The notes beneath the pieces are model-generated. The model did not search any database. It was given only the letters and a program-made list of their open reading frames with translations, and was not told the DNA's origin. A program made the position numbers and the translations under genes. DNA of 49,720 bases, taken from positions 1-49,720 of the IMG/VR virus record IMGVR_UViG_3300032397_000020, one strand, 5' to 3'. The DNA comes from a virus. Positions within the stretch are counted from its first letter, which is position 1; the number at the start of each line of letters is the position of its first letter. Of the stretch, positions 25,259 through 33,541 are shown piece by piece.

Positions 25259-26910
25259 GACCAATGGATAAGGCGTGGTGCTGCCAGATTGACGTTACTA
25301 CAAAATGCGCCAAATCGTGTCTGTACTGCTCCCGATACAGTAAGCACATCCGGCCGGACCAGAGGCTTGATATGCCTCTCGATCAATTAGAGAAAGCTCT
25401 TGACTCTTTGCGTAATTGGCCGACGATTGTTGGCATTATTGGCGGAGAGCCATTACTCTATTCAAAATTTGAAGAAATGTGCGAACTTGTTCGATCAAAG
25501 TTCCCGAAATCAAAATTGGGATTTTTTACATCGTGCGGCAAGAATTGGGATAAGTATAAAGAAACGATCGATAGAACATTTGGCCTACACGCCATCAATG
25601 AACACAATGAGCATCAGCAGAAAAAATGCCGACACCAAAGATTAACGGTTGCCGTAAAGGATGTGATCAAAGAGCAATCGTATATGAACGAGCTTATTGA
25701 TGATTGCTGGTTTGCGAGAAACTGGTGTCCATCGATAAACGTCAAAGGCGCATTCTTTTGCGAAATGGCTGCATCCCAGGATTTCTTGCTTGGCGGGCCG
25801 GGAGGATGGCCGGTAGACGGCATCGAAGAGTGGTGGAAAAAAGATCCAAAAGAATATGCTGAACAGAAAAACACGTACTGCAAAAATTGCGGGATGTGTA
25901 TTCCAATGGAGAGGGATTTAATATCGTGCGGTTTGGAAAAGGTCTCTCCATCTTTTTATAAATTGATGCACGATCGCAATAATTCAAAAATAGAAATTGG
26001 AACAGACATTGAGATATTTGATAAAACGCTGACAATTGACGAATGCGAAAAAAATAAACTTACATGGTATCCAGGTAATTATCGAGGTGATAAAAAGAAT
26101 GACGAAAAGTCTTCCGAGGGGATAGGCTCAACAATATTTAATACGAAGAAACCAGTCATTGAAATGATTACCATGTGGTACAACGAGGAGTTCCTTGCTC
26201 CTTATTTTTTAAATCACTACAACGATATTGATCGAATACACATCTTTGTCGATTCAGATACGAACGATAAAACTAGAGACATTATATCTGGCTATGGAAA
26301 TGTTTTAATTCACGATTTTACATTCCCCGATATGATGGACGATATAATAAAAATTGATTTATTAAATAATTTTTATCACACTCTGGATGGCGATTACGTT
26401 GCTCTTGTCGACGCAGATGAGTTTATATTTGATTTGCGTGACCATCTGAGGAAGCATAATGAAATGCTGCATTATACAAAATTTTGGAATGTATATCGGC
26501 ATTCGAGTGATAGCGATTTGAACCCGCTGCTTCCAATAAAAGAGCAGAGAAGGCATGGCGTAAGCGACTTTGAGGGATTTAATATTTACACGAAGCCGAA
26601 TATAGTAAGGTCAAAAATAGAAGACTTTAGATGGACCGTCGGACATCATAACGCAAGTCTTCAATCCAGAGACATGAATTTCTGCCATCTGAATAAAAAT
26701 TTAGACATTGCAGACGCCTCGATATTAACCGGCGCCCACTGGGCTATGGCCGATCTGAAATATGTAATCGATCGAAGGCTTAAAGGACGAAAGGAAAGAC
26801 AGTCAAAAGAAAATATTCGCAGAAAATTAACGGTTCAACATCACAATATCACAGAGCAATATTTAATCGAACAATGTCAAAAACATTTGAATGATCCTAT
26901 TGTATTTTAG
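25249..26910 (+). CDS. Radical SAM enzyme fused to a glycosyltransferase
   Basis: A 553-residue two-domain protein. The N-terminal part is a radical SAM enzyme: C20-x3-C24-x2-C27 for the 4Fe-4S cluster, G-G-E-P at 65-68 for SAM binding, and extra cysteines (C160, C171, C211, C214, C217, C227) that could hold an auxiliary cluster, as in SPASM-type enzymes. The C-terminal part (from about 300) is a Glyco_tranf_2_4-like transferase with M-W-Y-N-E-E (309-314), V-D-S-D-T-N-D (334-340) and V-D-A-D-E-F (387-392), and a His/Arg-rich end. A phage gene joining radical chemistry and glycosyl transfer is unusual. It may alter a sugar or a side chain that is then glycosylated. Reaction unknown. Confidence 0.85.
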   Translation: MYLRPMDKAWCCQIDVTTKCAKSCLYCSRYSKHIRPDQRLDMPLDQLEKALDSLRNWPTIVGIIGGEPLLYSKFEEMCELVRSKFPKSKLGFFTSCGKNWDKYKETIDRTFGLHAINEHNEHQQKKCRHQRLTVAVKDVIKEQSYMNELIDDCWFARNWCPSINVKGAFFCEMAASQDFLLGGPGGWPVDGIEEWWKKDPKEYAEQKNTYCKNCGMCIPMERDLISCGLEKVSPSFYKLMHDRNNSKIEIGTDIEIFDKTLTIDECEKNKLTWYPGNYRGDKKNDEKSSEGIGSTIFNTKKPVIEMITMWYNEEFLAPYFLNHYNDIDRIHIFVDSDTNDKTRDIISGYGNVLIHDFTFPDMMDDIIKIDLLNNFYHTLDGDYVALVDADEFIFDLRDHLRKHNEMLHYTKFWNVYRHSSDSDLNPLLPIKEQRRHGVSDFEGFNIYTKPNIVRSKIEDFRWTVGHHNASLQSRDMNFCHLNKNLDIADASILTGAHWAMADLKYVIDRRLKGRKERQSKENIRRKLTVQHHNITEQYLIEQCQKHLNDPIVF

Positions 26911-26945
26911 TATCAACTTCAATGGTGGCAAGGGAGGTTTTGAAA

Positions 26946-28562
26946 ATGGATTTGTCAGTCGTTATTCCAGCGCGGAACGAAGAGTTCCTTCAAAAAACAA
27001 TTGATGCTGTGCTTGATGCCGCAGAGGCGCAAACTGAGGTAATCGCGGTTCTTGATGGGTATTGGCCAGAGCCTAAGCTTATAGAACGTCCCGGGCTTCG
27101 GACAATACATTATGATCAATCTATAGGCCAGCGCGCCGCAACCAACGCAGGCGTGAAAGCCAGCGATGCGAAATACATCATGAAGCTCGACGCCCACTGC
27201 GCGATCGACAAGGGCTTCGATGTCAAAATGATTCAGGAAATGCATGACGATTGGACCATGATCCCTCGCATGTATAACCTGCATGTGTTTGATTGGGAAT
27301 GCTCCAAATGCAAAAACAGAACCTACCAGGGGCCCAAGCCGGCCAAATGCGCCAAGGATGGGTGCGACAATATCACCGACTTTGAAAGAATTATTGTGTG
27401 GACTCCTCGGTGGAATCGGATGTCTGACTTTGCTCGCTTTGACAGCACTCTTCACTTTCAGTATTGGGGTGATTATAAGAGAAGGCCAGAGGCACAGGGG
27501 GACATTGCCGATACTATGAGTCAGATCGGCGCCTGCTGGATGATGGATCGCAAAAGGTATTGGGAGCTTGATGGCCTTGATGAAAAGCATGGCTCCTGGG
27601 GCCAGATGGGCACGGAAATTTCTTGTAAGACTTGGCTGTCCGGTGGTCGGCAAGTAGTCAACAAGAAAACGTGGTTCAGCCATCTGTTTCGTACTCAGCC
27701 TGGTTTTGGATTCCCATACCCAAATCCCGGGGTCAATAAAGCTCGAGAGTATTCTCGAAAACTATGGATTGAAAACAAATGGCCAAAGGCAAAATATCAA
27801 CTTCCATGGCTTATTGAAAAATTCGGACCGGTTCCAGACTGGCCAGATAAGAGCAACAAGGCGATTAAAAAGGGAATTGTTTACTACACAGATAATCTTT
27901 GCGAAGAGAGGATTCTTGAGGTCGGGCAAAGAAATCTGAGGCATATTTGTAGTGATTTTGACATCGTTTCGGTGTCACTCAAGCCGATGAAGATGGGCAG
28001 AAACTTTGTAATGCCGCTTGAAAGGGGCATTTTGACAATGTTTAAGCAGATTCTTAAGGGTCTTGAGGAGTCGACGGCCGACATTGTCTTTCTATGCGAG
28101 CACGATATGCTGTATCACCCGTCTCATTTTGATTTTGTTCCGCCCAGAGACGACGTGTATTATTATAACGAAAATACATGGAAAGTAGATGCTAAGACTG
28201 GGCAAGCCTTATTTTATTACTGCAAGCAAACTTCCGGGTGCGTCGCGTATCGAAAATTGCTTGTGGAACATTATCGAAAGAGGGTGGCAAGGGTTGAGGA
28301 AAAAGGGTATGATAGGAATATGGGCTTTGAAGCCGGGACACACTCTTTTCCAAGAGGCGTCGACAATTTCAAAGCTGAAAAGTATTTCTCGGAAATACCC
28401 AATATTGACATTCGACATTCGACAAATTTAACCCGGAGTCGATGGAGACAGGATCAGTTCAGGAATCAAAAGAGTTGCCTTGGCTGGACAATGGCTGATG
28501 AAGTCCCTGGGTGGGGTAGAACAAAAGACAGGTTTGATGAGTTTTTAAAACAAGTTGGATAG
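26946..28562 (+). CDS. Bifunctional glycosyltransferase (DxH type plus YYT-N family)
   Basis: ATG 26946 with GGGAGG upstream gives 538 residues. Residues 1-300 resemble the first gene of the cassette: V-V-I-P-A-R-N-E-E, V-I-A-V-L-D-G-Y, L-D82-A-H84-C, plus a zinc-knuckle insertion at about 119-141 (C-S-K-C ... C-A-K-D-G-C). Residues from about 308 belong to the YYT-N family (I-V-Y-Y-T-D-N, V-S-V-S-L-K-P, C-E-H-D-M-L-Y-H-P-S-H-F, W-G-R-T-K). So two transferase modules that are separate elsewhere in the cassette are joined here, perhaps to act one after the other on the same acceptor. It is the last cassette gene and is followed by a terminator. Confidence 0.85.
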   Translation: MDLSVVIPARNEEFLQKTIDAVLDAAEAQTEVIAVLDGYWPEPKLIERPGLRTIHYDQSIGQRAATNAGVKASDAKYIMKLDAHCAIDKGFDVKMIQEMHDDWTMIPRMYNLHVFDWECSKCKNRTYQGPKPAKCAKDGCDNITDFERIIVWTPRWNRMSDFARFDSTLHFQYWGDYKRRPEAQGDIADTMSQIGACWMMDRKRYWELDGLDEKHGSWGQMGTEISCKTWLSGGRQVVNKKTWFSHLFRTQPGFGFPYPNPGVNKAREYSRKLWIENKWPKAKYQLPWLIEKFGPVPDWPDKSNKAIKKGIVYYTDNLCEERILEVGQRNLRHICSDFDIVSVSLKPMKMGRNFVMPLERGILTMFKQILKGLEESTADIVFLCEHDMLYHPSHFDFVPPRDDVYYYNENTWKVDAKTGQALFYYCKQTSGCVAYRKLLVEHYRKRVARVEEKGYDRNMGFEAGTHSFPRGVDNFKAEKYFSEIPNIDIRHSTNLTRSRWRQDQFRNQKSCLGWTMADEVPGWGRTKDRFDEFLKQVG

Positions 28563-28595
28563 ACAAATGTTTGTAAGATATCATTAATAGATTGT

Positions 28596-28624
28596 GGCGT
28601 TTTGTAAACCAAAACGCCTTTCTT
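28596..28624 (+). terminator. Intrinsic terminator after the glycosyltransferase cassette
   Basis: A perfect 9-bp stem (GGCGTTTTG / CAAAACGCC), 5-nt loop and TTTCTT. It separates the modification cassette from the fibre genes. Confidence 0.8.
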
Positions 28625-28640
28625 ATTAAAAGGTAGCATT

Positions 28641-31600
28641 GTGGCAACGGTAAAAGTACAGGTAGTTGGTGGCGGCGGTCACGGCGGAGGAACTGGTGGC
28701 AACACTTCCGGTGGAGGTGGTGGCGCTGGTCAATTGCAGTACAACGCAACCTATACTGTTACGGCTGGAAACAAGACCGTTACCATCGGTGCCGGATCTC
28801 CCCGATCCTCAACAAACGCCCAAGTTGGTGATAGTTCGGTTTTTGATACCTTAACCTCTGTCGGTGGTGGTTGCGGTGGTACTGGTGCTGCCGGTACTAA
28901 TGGTGCGAGCGGTGGTGGTGGTGCTGGATCAAATGCTACGGCGCGAGCGGGTGGAACTGGAACCAACGGCAACAATGGTGGATCTAACAATGTTGACGCA
29001 GATAGGCCTGCTGGTGGTGGTGGAGGTGCTGGTGCAGTTGGTGCCAACGCTACCGGTACTGCGGCTGGCAACGGTGGTGTTGGTGTAAATACACCCGCTA
29101 TTAATGGAACCACTTATGCTGGTGGCGGTGGCGGTGCTAGGACGGGAACTGGTGCCACCGATGGTACTGGGCAAAATGGTGGTGGCAATGGTGTATTAAA
29201 CGGAATCGGTGGTGACGCATCTGCTAATACGGGATCGGGTGGTGGTGGTGCCGGATCAAACTCAGCTACCGCATATCAGGGTGGTGCTGGCGGTTCTGGT
29301 ATTGTAATAATCAGGTACGTTACCAATGATTTTGGTCCATGTACCGGTGGTGATATAACCACAAGTGGCAATGAGACAATACACACCTTCACGGCGACCG
29401 GGGTGTTTGGTGTTGTTTTAGCAAGCGCCTCCATGAGCCCGTCTGCATCAGCAAGTCCGTCGGCATCCACAAGTCCATCGGCGTCTAGAAGTCCGTCTGC
29501 ATCTACGAGCCCATCAGCATCTACGAGCCCATCATCATCTGCAAGCAGATCAATAAGCCCATCAGCATCAACGAGTCCATCATCGTCTGCAAGTGCATCA
29601 ATAAGCCCATCAGCATCTACGAGTCCTTCTGCGTCAACAAGTCCATCGTCTTCCGCAAGCGCATCAATCAGCCCGTCAGCCTCAACGAGTCCATCATCCT
29701 CCGCAAGTGCTTCGATTAGCCCTTCAGCATCTACGAGCCCCTCGGCCTCTACGAGTCCATCATCATCCGCAAGTGCATCAATCAGCCCGTCCGCCTCAAC
29801 AAGCCCATCAAGCTCGGCAAGTGCATCGGTCAGCCCATCATCCTCAACAAGCCCTTCGGCGTCTGCGAGCCCAACGGGGGCATCAACAAGTCCATCTGCA
29901 TCAACAAGCCCGTCAAGTTCGGCAAGCGCATCAATAAGCCCATCTGCATCAACAAGCCCATCAAGCTCGGCAAGCTCCTCAGTTAGCCCATCAGCGTCGA
30001 CGAGCCCATCAAGCTCCTCCAGCTTGTCATTGAGCCCATCCGCCTCTATCAGCCCATCTTCATCTACAAGCGCGTCAGTGAGCCCGTCAGGCTCTATTAG
30101 CGCTTCAATAAGCCCTTCTGCGTCAACAAGCCCGTCCGGATCAGTGAGCGCGTCAATAAGCCCTTCTGCGTCGACAAGCCCGTCGTCTTCTGCGAGCCTA
30201 TCGCTAAGTCCATCAGCCTCTATTAGCCCATCAGCGTCAACAAGCCCGTCAAGCTCGGCAAGCGCGTCTCTTAGTCCGTCAGCGTCGTTGAGCCCATCAA
30301 GCTCGGCAAGCTCCTCTATAAGCCCATCAGCTTCTTTGAGCCCATCAAGTTCAACAAGCGCCTCTATAAGCCCATCAGCTTCTTTGAGCCCATCAAGCTC
30401 AACAAGTGCATCTATAAGCCCATCAGCCTCGATAAGCCCATCCTCTTCATCAAGCGCTTCTGTAAGCCCGTCAGCATCAATCAGCCCATCCAGTTCGACG
30501 AGCCCGTCAGGTTCCGCAAGCGCTTCGGCTAGCCCGTCAGCGTCTACCAGCCCATCCAGTTCGTCAAGTGCATCAATCAGCCCATCTGCATCAACGAGCC
30601 CATCGAGCTCGGTAAGCGCATCAATCAGCCCGTCGGCTTCAACGAGCCCATCCAGTTCGGCAAGTGCGTCTATGAGTCCGTCTGCCTCGATAAGCCCTTC
30701 ATCATCGATCAGTGCATCAATCAGCCCGTCTGCTTCAACGAGTCCGTCGAGTTCATCGAGCGCGTCAATCAGCCCATCAGCTTCAACAAGCCCATCAAGC
30801 TCGGCAAGCGCATCAATAAGTCCATCAGCGTCTGTAAGCCCATCAAGCTCGGAAAGCGCATCCATAAGCCCATCGGCATCTGTAAGTCCATCTGGTTCGA
30901 TAAGCGCCTCTATCAGCCCATCTGCATCAACGAGCCCTTCGAGTTCCGAAAGCGCGTCGATTAGCCCATCGTCATCAATCAGTCCGTCTGGATCGACCAG
31001 CCCATCAGCGTCTGCGAGCCCAACGGGGGCATCAACCAGCCCATCAGCATCAATGAGTCCGTCATCTTCTGAAAGCTCATCGATTAGCCCATCCGGATCA
31101 GTGAGCGCGTCAAAAAGCCCATCATCTTCGTTATCACCGTCTGGAAGTTTGAGCCCAAGTAGTTCTATTAGCCCAAGTCATTCAGTCTCTCCATCAGCAT
31201 CTACATCTCCTAGTAGAAGCATAAGTCCAAGTTCCAGTGTAAGCGAGAGTCCGTCCCGTAGCCCGTCAGCATCAGAGTCAGCATCAATATCACCAAGCGC
31301 ATCAGCCTCACCGGGGCCCGGATTTGAAGTTTATACGAGAGGGTACTATTCCAGCTTGCCATCAACTCCGGCCGACCTGTCGACAACCTATACGTCTCAG
31401 GAAGTTATCGACGTATCTACTGAAGACGACATATATGTATGCCAGGAGGCGTCTGGAAGATATTGTATTCATCAATTTAAAAATTGGGTAGATAGTGAAA
31501 TTAATTGCATATTAACGTGTAAATTGAAATGTTCATTGGCCCCATCAAGCTCCGCAGTTTATCTTCAGGCATACAATTATAATTCAGCTTTGTGGGAAAC

Positions 31601-31727
31601 CAAGGACAGTAATAATATCGCAGCAACAGATACCAAGTTTACTTTAACAGCAACAATGCTTGACCTGACGAATTATAAGGATATGAACAATGTTATGTCT
31701 TGCCGGGTTTATCAATATATTTCTTAG
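28641..31727 (+). CDS. Giant surface/fibre protein: Gly-rich domain plus Ser-Pro repeat
   Basis: The start is GTG 28641 after AAAGGTAG; the product is 1028 residues. Residues 1-230 are a poly-glycine domain (G-G-G-G-x-G-G clusters ending [13 protein letters not shown]), typical of phage fibre tips and adhesin-like domains. From about 264 to 890 runs a strict alternating Ser-x repeat, mostly S-P-S-A/S-S-y. Residues about 893-1028 are a globular C-terminal domain (V-Y-T-R-G-Y-Y-S ... C-R-V-Y-Q-Y-I-S). The repeat is likely extended and non-globular and rich in possible O-glycosylation sites. A receptor-binding or coat-forming role is inferred. Confidence 0.82.
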   Translation: MATVKVQVVGGGGHGGGTGGNTSGGGGGAGQLQYNATYTVTAGNKTVTIGAGSPRSSTNAQVGDSSVFDTLTSVGGGCGGTGAAGTNGASGGGGAGSNATARAGGTGTNGNNGGSNNVDADRPAGGGGGAGAVGANATGTAAGNGGVGVNTPAINGTTYAGGGGGARTGTGATDGTGQNGGGNGVLNGIGGDASANTGSGGGGAGSNSATAYQGGAGGSGIVIIRYVTNDFGPCTGGDITTSGNETIHTFTATGVFGVVLASASMSPSASASPSASTSPSASRSPSASTSPSASTSPSSSASRSISPSASTSPSSSASASISPSASTSPSASTSPSSSASASISPSASTSPSSSASASISPSASTSPSASTSPSSSASASISPSASTSPSSSASASVSPSSSTSPSASASPTGASTSPSASTSPSSSASASISPSASTSPSSSASSSVSPSASTSPSSSSSLSLSPSASISPSSSTSASVSPSGSISASISPSASTSPSGSVSASISPSASTSPSSSASLSLSPSASISPSASTSPSSSASASLSPSASLSPSSSASSSISPSASLSPSSSTSASISPSASLSPSSSTSASISPSASISPSSSSSASVSPSASISPSSSTSPSGSASASASPSASTSPSSSSSASISPSASTSPSSSVSASISPSASTSPSSSASASMSPSASISPSSSISASISPSASTSPSSSSSASISPSASTSPSSSASASISPSASVSPSSSESASISPSASVSPSGSISASISPSASTSPSSSESASISPSSSISPSGSTSPSASASPTGASTSPSASMSPSSSESSSISPSGSVSASKSPSSSLSPSGSLSPSSSISPSHSVSPSASTSPSRSISPSSSVSESPSRSPSASESASISPSASASPGPGFEVYTRGYYSSLPSTPADLSTTYTSQEVIDVSTEDDIYVCQEASGRYCIHQFKNWVDSEINCILTCKLKCSLAPSSSAVYLQAYNYNSALWETKDSNNIAATDTKFTLTATMLDLTNYKDMNNVMSCRVYQYIS
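29427..31310 (+). repeat. SPSxSy coding repeat 1 (18-nt unit)
   Basis: About 1.9 kb of an 18-nt-based coding repeat. The Ser before Pro is nearly always AGC/AGT and the others mostly TCN, while codons vary in the third position. The x/y residues are mainly A, S, T and I. A longer 16-residue superunit ([16 protein letters not shown]) occurs in the first third. Confidence 0.9.
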
Positions 31728-31735
31728 GAGACAAT

Positions 31736-32146
31736 ATGGCAACAGATCTTAAAATATCACAGTTGACAGACTACACGACGCCGATAAGCGCTGATCTATT
31801 AGCCATAGTCGACTCTGGGAATATGATCACAAAGAAAGTTGCTTTCAGTGTAATAAAATCAACGATTGGTGTAACAAGATATAAACAGACCGAGATTGAT
31901 TTTGGTACAACTCCAGTTTACGAAGCATCTTTCACAATAACCGACTCGGAAGTTACCACATCATCGATTATCGTTGTCCAAATAGCATATGTGGCCCCGA
32001 CCGGAAAAGAACTTGACGAATTAGAATTTGATTTTTTTGATTTTCGTTGCACTCCGGGAACAGGTAGTTTTACTCTGTATGCCAGATCGCTTGAGGGGCT
32101 CGTTGCCGATAAATTCAAAGTAAATTATTCATTTAATATTGCATAA
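31736..32146 (+). CDS. Small tail-fibre-type protein
   Basis: ATG 31736 with TAGGAG gives a 136-residue protein. Its N-terminus (D-L-K-I-S-Q-L-T-D-Y ... A-D-L-L-A-I-V-D-S-G) is a motif familiar to me from phage tail and baseplate attachment regions. The rest is beta-rich with no catalytic motif. Placed between fibre genes it is probably a fibre or attachment subunit. The next gene follows after 14 nt. Confidence 0.75.
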   Translation: MATDLKISQLTDYTTPISADLLAIVDSGNMITKKVAFSVIKSTIGVTRYKQTEIDFGTTPVYEASFTITDSEVTTSSIIVVQIAYVAPTGKELDELEFDFFDFRCTPGTGSFTLYARSLEGLVADKFKVNYSFNIA

Positions 32147-32160
32147 CCGAGGAGGACAAG

Positions 32161-33246
32161 ATGGCTGTAATTAAAAGTGGAGCAAGTTCTGATCAGTGGA
32201 CCGTTGATACATTAAGTAAGGCTGGAAGAGTTACGTTATATGACGCTGGTGGTCACGCAATAGAGTCATATCAGGATATTGGTGGAGATTATCATATCGG
32301 CGCATCTATAATGCAAAGCGTTTATTCCAGCACAAAAAACAGTTCAACAGCTCAGATTAACACTGGAGTGGAATGGATTGGCGATTCAGAATCCAGTATG
32401 AATTTTTCACAGGTGCAGGTAAATACTTTTCTTGATAAATACCACCAGGTCACAGTATACCAAAGCACTGATGGTAACAACTGGGATCTATCTGATTCAT
32501 GGACAAACCCAGCGAGCTATGGAAATTCAAGAAACGTCGGACTTACGGGAGCGTTTTACAAAGTTGGTGTTAAGAATCTGGCGGGAACAAACACAAGTAT
32601 TGTCAGAATACAATCAGCACTATTGCCTGTTGGCGATACAATGCCGAGGGCGCTTACTACCGGTGGAAACATAAAGGTTACCCTTGGTGCTGAATGGCAA
32701 AATACCAGAAGGACAACTGGTCTTTATGGTGCCAGTACATTCAGGACTATTGGTGTAGCTGCTGGTACCCAGAACATTATGACTATCGAAAATCCGGCAG
32801 CGTCATTGATTAACATAGCAATACGACAGCTCGCTGTAATGTCAGATTCGACCGTAGCTTTGACATCTGTCGCTCAACAGATTCAGTTGTCAAGACCAAC
32901 CGGACTTCCCACCGGTGGCACCGCGCTTACTGCGGTAAAATATCAAACGTCATACGCTTCTCCCACAGCAATTGTAAGAGGAGGAACCGCAAGTGATGGT
33001 GGTGGAGCGACTGCGATTACTGCAACGGCCGGCGCAACAATCTGGCAGCAAATGATCGACAGGCCTCATACATCCGTTGGGTGGATGACACACCCTAACT
33101 ATAATCTTATCCCGGATGTTGGAGCCGATCTTCGCCAAATCATTTTGGTTCCCGGAGAAGCTCTTCTTGTTCAGGGTGTGACTTCAATTCCGAACACCAC
33201 CCACGTTATTGTTCAGGTCGGATGGCTGGAGATTAAGGCGCTATGA
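32161..33246 (+). CDS. Beta-rich virion surface protein, unknown
   Basis: A 361-residue protein with GAGGAGGA upstream. Beta-strand content is high with many Thr, Ser and Gly. The central part (about 165-260) has the look of a jelly-roll fibre or particle-surface domain (T-G-L-Y-G-A-S-T-F-R-T-I-G). No catalytic residues are evident. It overlaps the next gene by 4 nt (ATGA). Likely a fibre or baseplate-associated protein; family not recognised. Confidence 0.75.
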   Translation: MAVIKSGASSDQWTVDTLSKAGRVTLYDAGGHAIESYQDIGGDYHIGASIMQSVYSSTKNSSTAQINTGVEWIGDSESSMNFSQVQVNTFLDKYHQVTVYQSTDGNNWDLSDSWTNPASYGNSRNVGLTGAFYKVGVKNLAGTNTSIVRIQSALLPVGDTMPRALTTGGNIKVTLGAEWQNTRRTTGLYGASTFRTIGVAAGTQNIMTIENPAASLINIAIRQLAVMSDSTVALTSVAQQIQLSRPTGLPTGGTALTAVKYQTSYASPTAIVRGGTASDGGGATAITATAGATIWQQMIDRPHTSVGWMTHPNYNLIPDVGADLRQIILVPGEALLVQGVTSIPNTTHVIVQVGWLEIKAL

Positions 33247-33533
33247 TTACAAACCATGGTGTTTTTTTTCTAAAAGGCGGAACCGTTATAACAAATGCGG
33301 TTGGAATTGCATATGTAACTTTCACAAACCCGTTTGAGTATGGTTTGGTGTATTGTGTCCAGTTGACATGTGAGTATCCCGGACTTGCGTATGCTGTTAC
33401 CGCATATCCAAGTAATTTATCACAAACGGGATTTCTGATTACATCAAGAGACACTCACATTGCTGGTGGTCCTGGGGATCTTGTTGTTGCAAACGTGACA
33501 GTTCATTGGACTGCAATTCCCTGCTTTAACTGA
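33243..33533 (+). CDS. Small fibre-domain-like protein
   Basis: A 96-residue protein, translationally coupled to the previous gene. The sequence is all-beta (F-L-K-G-G-T-V-I-T, then Y-V-T-F-T-N-P-F) and ends H-W-T-A-I-P-C-F-N. This layout is common in C-terminal head domains of phage fibres and collagen-like tail proteins. It may be a separate subunit that caps a neighbouring fibre. The next gene follows after 8 nt. Confidence 0.7.
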   Translation: MITNHGVFFLKGGTVITNAVGIAYVTFTNPFEYGLVYCVQLTCEYPGLAYAVTAYPSNLSQTGFLITSRDTHIAGGPGDLVVANVTVHWTAIPCFN

Positions 33534-33541
33534 GAGACTAA

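Noticed and set aside
18633-28562. Host-derived polysaccharide locus or mobile element insertion
   Set aside because: No transposase, integrase or flanking repeats; the genes share the overlapping spacing and strand of the phage operon. Ancient transfer cannot be excluded.
28751-29113. Minus-strand frame in the Gly-rich region
   Set aside because: Antisense of glycine codons gives Pro/Ala/Thr-rich sequence; no start signal.
29276-30865. A 529-codon minus-strand open frame rich in D-A-D-G-L and A-L-A-E-L-D-G-L
   Set aside because: It is the exact antisense of the Ser-Pro repeat; TCN/AGY and CCN codons read backwards give Asp, Gly, Leu and Ala. No ribosome site and no independent domain.
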